Origin: UTCFX2 sp963827155
GTDB lineage: Bacteria; Chloroflexota; Anaerolineae; Anaerolineales; UBA4823
Reading direction: 5' to 3'
Length of the DNA stretch: 64,000 bases
Assembly: GCA_963827155.1 (NCBI GenBank)
Contig: CAWGZV010000003.1
Location: forward strand, 186,001-250,000
In this document: piece after piece, positions 18,499 to 25,894 of the stretch
Layout: each line of letters begins with the position of its first letter
Numbering within the stretch: position 1 is the stretch's first letter
Notes under the pieces: generated by a model
Databases searched by the model: none
The model's input: the letters and a program-made list of their open reading frames with translations, nothing else
Told to the model about the DNA's origin: nothing
Position numbers and translations under genes: made by a program

Positions 18499-19237
18499 AC
18501 GCTCTGGCTTTAACGACTTTATCCATTGTGAGCTTTTCCAACCCATGCGCATGGAGAAGGGCTTCATCCTCCATGAGCTCGTCCGTCGAGCCGTCGGCGA
18601 CGATCCTGCCTTCATCCATGATGATCATGCGCGGTAGGATCTCGGCGACCAGGTGCAGGTCGTGGGTGGAGACGAGCATAGTCATAGGCAGCTCATCCAG
18701 CAGGTGAATGAACGAGCGGCGAGCGCGCGGATCAAGGCCGGCGGTGGGCTCATCCAAAACCAGCACTTCGGGATTCATGGATAAAACAGTCGCGATCGCG
18801 ATACGTTTTTTCTCACCCGTGCTGAGATGGTGAGAGACACGACCGCTGTAATCCCGCATATTGACGACGGTCAGGGCTTGCTCCACCCTGCTGCGAACCT
18901 CTGTCGAAGGAAGCCCCTGGTAGAGCGGACCGAAAGCGACATCGTCAAACACTGTCGGTGAAAACAACTGGTCGTCTGGATTCTGAAAGACCAGGCCTAC
19001 CCTAGCGCGAATTTTCCCCAGATTCTCTTTGATCACCGGCAATCCAGCTACACATAGGCTGCCATCCCCGGTTAAGATGCCGTTCAGATGCAAGATCAAT
19101 GTGGATTTCCCGGCGCCGTTTGGGCCAACCAAGGCTACCTTTTCGCCTGGTTTGATGCTCAAGGAAACCTGGTTCAGAGCTTTGTGCCCATCTGGATAGC
19201 TGAAGGAAAGGTTGTCGATTTCAATGGAGTGATGCAT
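18497..19237 (-). CDS. cbiO: Energy-coupling factor ATPase of a cobalt/nickel transporter
   Basis: ATP-binding subunit of an ECF-type metal importer, 246 aa from the chosen start. Walker A GPNGAGKST (about residue 38), Q-loop FQNPDDQLFSPTVFDDVAFGPL (typical of CbiO/EcfA), signature LSTGEKKRIAIA, Walker B LVLDEPTAGLD and H-loop STHDL. The frame is open to 19324, but MHHSIEIDNLSFSYPDG at 19237 is the family N-terminus and begins 14 nt after the cbiQ stop. It is the last gene of the fur-cbiM-cbiQ-cbiO operon. Confidence 0.9.
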   Translation of the reverse strand: MHHSIEIDNLSFSYPDGHKALNQVSLSIKPGEKVALVGPNGAGKSTLILHLNGILTGDGSLCVAGLPVIKENLGKIRARVGLVFQNPDDQLFSPTVFDDVAFGPLYQGLPSTEVRSRVEQALTVVNMRDYSGRVSHHLSTGEKKRIAIATVLSMNPEVLVLDEPTAGLDPRARRSFIHLLDELPMTMLVSTHDLHLVAEILPRMIIMDEGRIVADGSTDELMEDEALLHAHGLEKLTMDKVVKARA

Positions 19238-19251
19238 GGCGGTATCCTGGT

Positions 19252-20058
19252 CTATGTCCAGAAAAGAAGCGCAAATAACAACAGCAGGAGCAAACCCAGC
19301 AGGCTGAGAAACAATATCAACCAATTGATTGGGGTTAAAGATGCCAACGGATGGCTGCGGACCTCCCCGTCATAGCCGCGCGAGAGCATTGCCTGGTAGA
19401 TCCGGTCGCTGCGTTCGAACGCTCTTAAGAAAAGACTCCCCGCCATGCCGCCGGTCGTGCGCGCTCGCCAAACCAGGCTGCCGCCCGATTTGATACCGGG
19501 AAGGTCGGATTCCCCGGATCGTGATCGGCGCGCCCGGATAAGGCGAACAGCCTCATCGACCAGCACAAAAAGGTAGCGCCACATCAGGCTGAAGATCGAG
19601 ATCAGGATAGGAGGGATGCGGATAGCACGCATTGCCAGGAGTAAGTCAGGGAAAGGGGTGGTGGAGGCGAGCAGTATAGCAGCTTGTACCGAAATCCAGG
19701 ATTTTATGGTGATGCTGAGGAAGCGCTCCATTCCGGGCAGCGAGGCAGTAAAGGTCCAGGGTCCAATCGTGAAGCTGAATAGGGTTGGTCCAGGAACGGT
19801 GAAAATCAGCGGGAGGGCAGCCAGCACAAACGGGAAGGCAATCAGCGCCCGTTTGAGAATATACCCGACCCCAAGCTCTGAAAGCAGCTCAACGGCCAGG
19901 ATCACAGAGAAAAGCAGAATATAAGCTGGCCAGGCGCCTGGGGGAATGAGAGCGCAGGTGAAGATAAAAGCCAGCGCCAGGACGAGCTTCAGTCGCGGAT
20001 CGAGCCGATGAATGGCGCTTTGGCGTTCGATGTAGGGATCGAGGAAGTGTACGTGCAT
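19252..20058 (-). CDS. cbiQ: Energy-coupling factor transmembrane protein (T component)
   Basis: Membrane coupling subunit, 268 aa, linking the ATPase to the metal-binding CbiM. N-terminal FLDPYIERQSAIHRLDPRLKLV, several membrane segments, and two coupling-helix motifs with Ala-Arg-Gly/Ser cores (FLRAFERSDRIYQAMLSRGYDG). Lies 27 nt downstream of cbiM. Confidence 0.9.
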   Translation of the reverse strand: MHVHFLDPYIERQSAIHRLDPRLKLVLALAFIFTCALIPPGAWPAYILLFSVILAVELLSELGVGYILKRALIAFPFVLAALPLIFTVPGPTLFSFTIGPWTFTASLPGMERFLSITIKSWISVQAAILLASTTPFPDLLLAMRAIRIPPILISIFSLMWRYLFVLVDEAVRLIRARRSRSGESDLPGIKSGGSLVWRARTTGGMAGSLFLRAFERSDRIYQAMLSRGYDGEVRSHPLASLTPINWLILFLSLLGLLLLLLFALLFWT

Positions 20059-20085
20059 ATTTCAGATGTAAATTGATATTAATTT

Positions 20086-21012
20086 CTACGTTCTGAGGCG
20101 GCGGGCGTATGCAAGTCCCGCTGTTACCCCGAGCACGATGAAAACGCCGATCACGCCAGCTATAACGGTTGCAGCGGTTTCATTTGAAACACCCGGAAGG
20201 AGGTAACCTGGGATGAGTTTATATAGGGGACCCTGAGCCTGCTGCAGAAATCCTTGCTGCTCAGCGACCCATTCCAGGCCGTCGGGATGGGTGGATGCGA
20301 ACGGGGATGCAAGCGCCAGGGCAAGGGCAATCAGCAATCCGGCGATCCAGACCATGCGGCTGCCAGGAGCGCCGACTGCCTGACCCGCTTGCAGCAGATC
20401 GGGTCGGGAAGCATGGATCAACGTCAGGGCGCCAAGGGTGATCAGCCCTTCTCCGATGCCGATCAAGGCGTGTATGCCCCCCATCGTCGGGATGGCGATG
20501 TTGGCGGGGGAAGTGCCTGAGAAGGCAAGCTCCAACGCAGTGGCGAGCGCCGCAATTACGATCGAAGTCCAGGCTGCCAGGAAGCCGCCGAGAAAGACTC
20601 CCCAACGGCGACCACCGGCAAGCTTGTGGAAAGTGCGGTAGACAAAGAATGCAACGGCCACACCGACGATGCCCATGTTGAAGATATTGGCGCCGAGGAC
20701 AAGCAGCCCTCCATCCTGGAAGATCAGAGCCTGGACGCCGACGACGGTTGTCATCACCAAGACCGCCGCCCACGGACCAAGCAGGATCGTTGCGATGGCG
20801 GCGCCCATCAGGTGCCCGGAAGTGCCCCCGGCGACGGTGAAGTTGAGCATTTGCCCGGCAAAGATTGCCGCGGCGAGAACGCCCATGAGAGGCGCCTGGC
20901 GTTCACCCATCACCTGATTAACACGTCTCAAGGCGATCGCGATCATCAGAGCGGAAAGGACCCAAAGCACGATAGATACCAGGACTGACAGGAACCCGTC
21001 TGGGATATGCAT
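20086..21012 (-). CDS. cbiM: CbiM/NikM-type metal-binding permease with fused PDGLE (CbiN/NikN-like) tail
   Basis: Substrate-specific membrane subunit for Co2+ or Ni2+ uptake. MHIPDGF at 21012 is the essential N-terminus of the family: its second-position His helps coordinate the metal. The frame extends 17 codons upstream, but neither start has a clear ribosome site. Further motifs are AGGTSGHLMGAA and ANIFNMGIVGV. After about residue 220 a second domain begins with FASTHPDGLEWVAEQQGF and ends in one more membrane segment; this is a PDGLE domain, which stands in for the separate CbiN/NikN subunit. Cobalt versus nickel cannot be decided from sequence. Confidence 0.88.
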   Translation of the reverse strand: MHIPDGFLSVLVSIVLWVLSALMIAIALRRVNQVMGERQAPLMGVLAAAIFAGQMLNFTVAGGTSGHLMGAAIATILLGPWAAVLVMTTVVGVQALIFQDGGLLVLGANIFNMGIVGVAVAFFVYRTFHKLAGGRRWGVFLGGFLAAWTSIVIAALATALELAFSGTSPANIAIPTMGGIHALIGIGEGLITLGALTLIHASRPDLLQAGQAVGAPGSRMVWIAGLLIALALALASPFASTHPDGLEWVAEQQGFLQQAQGPLYKLIPGYLLPGVSNETAATVIAGVIGVFIVLGVTAGLAYARRLRT

Positions 21013-21072
21013 GGGTTGAGGGGCAAACAAACCGGTGAAAGTCATGGATTTTCCAAATATCACAGCAGATCC

Positions 21073-21516
21073 TTAGATGGTGTAATTGATTGCAGCGTTG
21101 GGAGCACCGGACTTGCAGGAAGGGCATAATCCAAAGAAGGTGACATGCATGCCATCAACCTGGAATCCAGTTTTCTCTTTCAGCTGGTCATATAGGCTGG
21201 CGAGCAGGTCGTGACTGACCTCACAGGTATCGCCGCAGCTCCGGCAGATGAGATGGTGGTGATTGTGTACTGCGATCTCATAAACAAGCTGTCCGTTTCC
21301 GACATGAGCCGCCATCGCCAGCCTCTGGGAGGCTAAAAAGCCGAGAGTGCGGTAGACGGTTGCTTCGGTGAGACCCGGAAGCTGAGCCTGGGCGCGATGG
21401 TAAATCTCGAGCGGGGAGAGGTGGGTGTCTGCTTCGCTCAGGATGCGCAGAATAACCATACGCTGGGGAGTCATGCGAAAGGCGTGGGGCTTCAGGTTTA
21501 GCTGAGAATTGTCCAT
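21073..21516 (-). CDS. Fur-family metal-responsive repressor
   Basis: A 147-aa winged-helix regulator. HTH region RMTPQRMVILRILSE..SPLEIYHRAQ..TEATVYRTLGFL, metal-site His cluster HNHHHLICRSCGDTCEV, and a second C-x2-C near the C-terminus (LCPSCK). It is the first gene of the fur-cbiMQO operon and ends 9 nt before the extended cbiM frame, so it most likely senses the imported metal (a Nur- or Zur-like role; inference). A 14-bp palindrome just upstream is its probable operator. Confidence 0.9.
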   Translation of the reverse strand: MDNSQLNLKPHAFRMTPQRMVILRILSEADTHLSPLEIYHRAQAQLPGLTEATVYRTLGFLASQRLAMAAHVGNGQLVYEIAVHNHHHLICRSCGDTCEVSHDLLASLYDQLKEKTGFQVDGMHVTFFGLCPSCKSGAPNAAINYTI

Positions 21517-21533
21517 AATAGAAAAGTCCTTGG

Positions 21534-21547
21534 TGCAACTAGTTGCA
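21534..21547. promoter_or_regulatory. Probable Fur-family operator
   Basis: TGCAACTAGTTGCA is a perfect 14-bp palindrome, 18 nt before the fur-like start codon and next to a TATTAT -10-like hexamer on the minus strand. It shares the TTGCA core with the operator of the feo operon (29457-29483). Confidence 0.65.
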
Positions 21548-21628
21548 GATAATAATTTTATCTGGTTAAAGGGTTCTTTAGGTTAAAGTTGGATAAATGG
21601 CAGGTGAACCGGAGGATTTAAACTGTAA

Positions 21629-21652
21629 CCGGGTGAAAACCGCTCCACCCGG
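21629..21652 (-). terminator. Weak hairpin after the thioredoxin gene
   Basis: CCGGGTG and CACCCGG form a 7-bp stem with a 10-nt loop, read on the minus strand after trxA. The T tract is poor, so termination is uncertain. Confidence 0.35.
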
Positions 21653-21678
21653 CGCAAAATGAAACATAAAACGGGAGA

Positions 21679-22005
21679 TCAGCTCAGAAAAGGTTTGAAT
21701 TTATTTAGGATGCGATCTTTGGGCTGGTAGCCGGTGACACGCTCGACTGGCTCGCCGTCTTTGAACAGCATCAAGGTGGGCACGCCCATCACCTGATACT
21801 GGAAAGCGAGGTCCTGGTTATCGTCTACGTCCAGCTTGAAGACCTTCACTTTGCCAGTCCAGTCATCGGCGAGCTGCCTGACAATGGGATCGAGCATCTT
21901 GCATGGCTGGCACCAGACTGCAGTGAAATCGACCAGCACCGGTAAGGTATCATCCAGGACTTCCTGCTGGAAACTTGATGCGCTTGTTTTGGGGATATCA
22001 GCCAT
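21679..22005 (-). CDS. trxA: Thioredoxin
   Basis: A small redox protein, 108 aa from the chosen start, with the fold's usual length. The active site is WCQPCK instead of WCGPCK: the first residue between the cysteines is Gln, as in some thioredoxin variants. The cis-Pro loop GVPTLMLF is present. The frame is open to 22053, but MADIPKTSASSFQQEV at 22005 matches the family N-terminus. Confidence 0.92.
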   Translation of the reverse strand: MADIPKTSASSFQQEVLDDTLPVLVDFTAVWCQPCKMLDPIVRQLADDWTGKVKVFKLDVDDNQDLAFQYQVMGVPTLMLFKDGEPVERVTGYQPKDRILNKFKPFLS

Positions 22006-22157
22006 GATACTGCCTGCCTTTGGGGGAAATGAGGACTTCAGGAGCCTGAACACATGGTAACAAGGCTAGGATGAAAAGTCAAGTGAAAAATGAGGGCGAG
22101 GCTGGTTCGGTTGACGGAAGGGTAGGGGCGTGATAGAATGCGAGGCGCAATTGATAA

Positions 22158-22229
22158 GGGTGCGTAGCTCAATGGTAGAGCAGTGGCCTTTTAAGCCATT
22201 GGTTGAGAGTTCGAGCCTCTCCGCACTCA
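22158..22229 (+). tRNA. tRNA-Lys (anticodon TTT)
   Basis: Full cloverleaf: acceptor GGGTGCG/CGCACTC, D-arm GCTC..GAGC, anticodon stem GTGGC/GCCAT with loop CTTTTAA, and T-arm GAGAG-TTCGAGC-CTCTC. The CCA end is not encoded. Confidence 0.95.
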
Positions 22230-22234
22230 CAGGG

Positions 22235-22267
22235 CTGCGGCGGTCGAAAGACTGCCGCAGATTTTTG
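22235..22267 (+). terminator. Terminator after tRNA-Lys
   Basis: CTGCGGCGGTC, loop GAAA, GACTGCCGCAG, then ATTTTT. Confidence 0.8.
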
Positions 22268-22382
22268 TATTAAAAGAATGAAGCTTTGATTCATTTTTTT
22301 CTAACAAGAATTACAACTACGATTTTTCGTCTAAGGTAATTTCCGTGTCTGAAAGACAGACGGTGGGTAATCGGGACAAAAT

Positions 22383-22436
22383 GGCAAGCTCCTTGCGTGA
22401 TGGAAATTGTCAAAACAACCATCGAAGGAGCTTGCC
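22383..22436 (+). repeat. Inverted repeat that buries the transposase ribosome-binding site
   Basis: GGCAAGCTCCTT (22383-22394) and AAGGAGCTTGCC (22425-22436) are perfect 12-bp complements around a 30-nt loop. The second arm contains the AAGGAG site, 6 nt before the GTG of the transposase remnant. In transcripts that read in from outside, it would mask translation, as known for IS10 and IS50. Confidence 0.7.
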
Positions 22437-23183
22437 GTGTCATTTGTTATCCTTCATCTTCCAGTAGTCAAACGAAAAACGGAAAAGCGATCTCATCGTT
22501 GCCTATATTGCGATGGTGAAATAATTCAACGCTGGGGGCAGTTAAACAAACCGGTGAAAGGTCAACGATTTCGCTCTGTGAGGCTTATCGATATCGATGT
22601 CGGAGATGCCACCGGACCTTCCGACACTATCCAGAGGGCGTAGATCGCTCATGATCAAACCCAGCATTTGCGCAGGCTGGCCGCCATATGCCGGGTTCAA
22701 GGTATGAGTTTGAGGAATGTGGCACTGGTGCTAAATGTGTTTGGAGTGAGCCAGAGCCATATAACGGTCTGGCGGGATTTGCAAGAACAAACCAAATTGC
22801 TTGAGAAGCAACGCAGATGGCAGAAAGATCGGGGGTTGGGCCTGGATGGCGCCTATCCGCCGGGTTGGGGTAAAAAGCAACCTGTTCTGATCGCAGTTGA
22901 CCTTGCAAATGGATTACCTGCGGCTCTTGCACAAACAGACGAGAGCAACCCACAGGCTGTACGCCGCTTCTTGGAACCACTGGTGAAGCGCCTGGGAGTA
23001 AGCGCCATCGTCACCGACGACTTAGCCAGTTTGGGAGTCCTCGACGAAGTCAAGACCTCGCTGGATGAACTACCCCCGGAAGGTAGTCGCGGCCTGTTTG
23101 AGCGCTGGAAACAAATCCTGGGCAGGGATGCAGTCGGCAATACTCCTGACCGGATCCGGTTTGACCTCGTAAATGAAATCTAG
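22437..23183 (+). pseudogene. Decayed insertion-sequence transposase
   Basis: Remnant of a transposase with an N-terminal zinc ribbon: first C-x2-C in HRCLYCDGEIIQRWG, second in RYRCRRCHRTFRHYPEG, then a helix-turn-helix (LRNVALVLNVFGVSQSHITVWRD). The three pieces lie in different frames, with shifts at about 22565-22590 and about 22645-22655. The C-terminal part (VLIAVDLANGLPAALAQTDESNPQ..VTDDL) reads on to a stop at 23183; the first catalytic acid is probably in AVDL. It resembles transposases common in Chloroflexota genomes; I cannot assign the IS family. It is non-functional as it stands. Confidence 0.75.
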
Positions 23184-23878
23184 AAGAATCCTGGCCTGAT
23201 CGAACTGGAATCATCTGTGAATAAATTCGCTATTATGCAAATTCACAAACCTGCCAACCGCTTATGCTATTAAGACTCTGAATATAATGATTGACTCAGC
23301 CCAGATATTTATATACAATCAGATTGTCTTATCAGACTTCAACCGCATTAGCGGCGAGATCTCAAGAGTGTGAAGTACTTGTGTCGAATGGTCATTCTTG
23401 ACGTTCATCCTTGATCCAAGGGGATCATTCTTGACCGGGACCTTCACATACTCCTCTGATATCTGGCTGTCACTCTTTGCCGTGGTCAGTAAGGAAATTA
23501 TGGGATTAAAAAGCTGGCGGCGCAGCAAAATGCCCTGCATTAAGCGATTATATGTCACATCTCTATAGTCAATTGTCTATTCATGCCAGGGATTGCCCTT
23601 GCAGAAGCCACTGTAATTCATGGCGAGAAAATCGACAGGTACAAGTTCCATTTAACGCTGCACATACCAGCAATGAATTGCTGGTATGTGCTTCACCCTG
23701 GAATATGCCTCTCCTGGACGATGGCTGAACCGCTGCAACCTGATCGCTCTGAAGGTTATCCTTATTTCTATAAAGCTGGTTTTCATAGATGGTTCACAAC
23801 TGACCATGGCACTCAGCCTGGTCGGTCTGAAAGAAAGTATCCAAATCATCCATTTTCACAACCTGACGGGAGGGAATT
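23184..23878. other. Gene-free stretch with possible IS ends and a perfect hairpin
   Basis: About 700 AT-richer bases. I see no convincing gene: the short frames have no ribosome sites or recognisable motifs. At 23388-23446 the pattern ATTCTTGAC..ATCCTTGATC..ATTCTTGAC recurs, which could be the end of a lost mobile element (weak). A perfect 14-bp hairpin lies at 23661-23692. Confidence 0.5.
23661..23692. repeat. Perfect 14-bp inverted repeat with a 4-nt loop
   Basis: GCACATACCAGCAA, loop TGAA, TTGCTGGTATGTGC. No T tract follows on either side, so it is not an ordinary terminator. It lies about 190 nt upstream of the M14 peptidase gene. Confidence 0.8.
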
Positions 23879-25765
23879 ATGAAACCACTATCTAGATATC
23901 CTTTGCTTATCATCTTATTGGTGATCACCCTTGTTATATCAGTAATGCCGTCCAATGCTGCAGGTCAGCAGCCTACACCCAGACCGAATGAGCAGCAAGG
24001 CAAACAAGCCGAAAGCTACGAAATCTACACCTATCAAGTTGGAAACGTCTTCACGAAGGAAGATCGCACAGCAATTGTGCAGACGGGGGCTGACATCGTA
24101 GAAATTGGTGCGGATTTCGTACTCGTCCGGGCTACTTCACAAGAAGCAGACCAGATAGCCAAGCTCGGCTACCCAATCGTTCAGATGGCACAAGCCCTGG
24201 ATTTCCCCACAGCCGATGCCGCCTACCACAATTACACGGAAATGACGTCAGAGATTTAACAAGTGACCTCCGCGCATCCTGATATCGTGAGCTACTTCAG
24301 CATCGGCCAATCGTACGAGGGACGTGAGATCTGGGCGGCGAAGATCAGTGATAACGTTGCCGTAGATGAGGCAGAACCGGAGGTCTTGTTCCTTGGCCTA
24401 CACCATGCTCGCGAGCACCTCACTGTAGAAATGACCCTGTACATATTGAATTTGTTGGCCGGCAAGTACGGAAATGACACACAAATCACTGACCTGGTCA
24501 ATAATCGAGAAATATTCATCGTCTTTGCCTTAAACCCAGACGGCGGTGAATATGACATAGCAACCGGGAGCTATCGTTCCTGGCGAAAGAATTGGCAGCC
24601 TAATCCAGGATCCTCTTACATCGGCACCGACCTGAACCGCAACTACGGCTACAAGTGGGGATGCTGCGGCGGATCCAGCGGTTTACCTTACAGCGATACC
24701 TACCGCGGCTCGGCTGCATTTTCTGCGCCGGAAACGACGCGGGTTCGCGACTTCATAAACAGCCGTGTTGTCAACGGAGTCCAGCAGATTAAGACCTCCA
24801 TATCTTTTCACACATATGCCGAGCTGATCCTTTGGCCCTATGGCTATACCTACACAGATGTGCCCAGTGATCAGACCCAAGATGATCACGATGTTTTTGT
24901 TGCAATGGGCCAATACATGGCAGGCACCAATGGCTACACTGCACAACAGTCAAGTGACCTTTATATTACCGATGGATCGTATGAAGACTGGGCATATGGT
25001 GTCCATAAAATCTTCAATTTTACATTCGAAATGTATCCTACAACCTCCAGCCCGGGTTTTTACCCACCCGGATCGGCGATTGCCGCTCAGACCAGCCGCA
25101 ACGATGCAGCTGTCCGCTACATCATTCAGCAGGCTGACTGCCCTTACAAGGTAATCGGCAAAGAGGGGCAGTATTGCAGCAGCACGCCTCCGGCTGCCCC
25201 GGCCAACCTTACTGCTGAAGCTGCCTCGAGCAGCCAGATCAACCTGACCTGGATAGATGGCGATGCCAGCGAGCAGGGCTTTAAGATCGAGCGCTGCACG
25301 AACGTTGGCTGCAGCGATTTTTCGCAAATCGCAACAGTTGGAGCAAATGTCACAAGCTATTCGAACACCGGGCTTACTGCTTCCACAAGCTACAGCTTCC
25401 GCGTGCGCGCCTACAATGCAGCCGGCGATTCGGCTTTTTCCAACACGGCAAGCGCAGTGACCCAAACGGCCCCGGCAGTGCCTAATGCTCCTTCGAATCT
25501 CATCGCCACAACCATCTCCAAGAGCCAGATCAACCTGACCTGGATCGACAACGCGGACAATGAAACCGGCTTCTACCTTGAGCGCTGCAAGGGTTCCTCC
25601 TGCACTAACTTCACCCGCATTGCCACGTTGGGTGCGAATGTGACCAACTTTGCTAACACAGGGCTAAGTAAAGGTACTACCTATCGCTTTCGGGTGGTCG
25701 CATTCAATTCGAGCGGGATATCTGACTACTCGAATATTTCTGCAGCAACGACACTGAAGCGATGA
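23879..25765 (+). CDS. Secreted M14 zinc carboxypeptidase with two Fn3 domains (in-frame stop)
   Basis: An exported metallocarboxypeptidase for extracellular protein digestion. GGGAGGG precedes the ATG; residues 1-28 form a signal peptide. The catalytic domain has zinc ligands in HHAREH and the His of SFHTYAELILWPYG, substrate residues in GTDLNRNYGYKW, and the catalytic Glu in FTFEMYP. Two fibronectin type III domains follow (from about 25190 and 25480), each with a Cys pair (ERCKGSSCTNF). A TAA at 24257-24259 interrupts the frame after codon 126, between the prodomain and the catalytic domain, with the same frame continuing. It may be a nonsense mutation or a base error; the GTG at 24263 has no ribosome site. 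Confidence 0.82.
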
Positions 25766-25894
25766 TAAGCATTAGACCTGGATGGATCGCTGCCGCGCAA
25801 GCGGCTTTACCTACTGCTGGTCTTTCCAGCTCCAATATTTATGCCTAAGGCAGCACATAGATAAAATTCACAGCCCAATCATATGGAGAAAATC

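Noticed and set aside
20261..20773. A long frame overlapping cbiM on the same strand
   Set aside because: It is a shadow of cbiM in another frame; the protein has a very abnormal Arg/Gly/Pro composition.
23319..23558. A 79-codon frame on the minus strand
   Set aside because: No ribosome site and no domain; it covers the repeated ATTCTTGAC units that may be IS ends.
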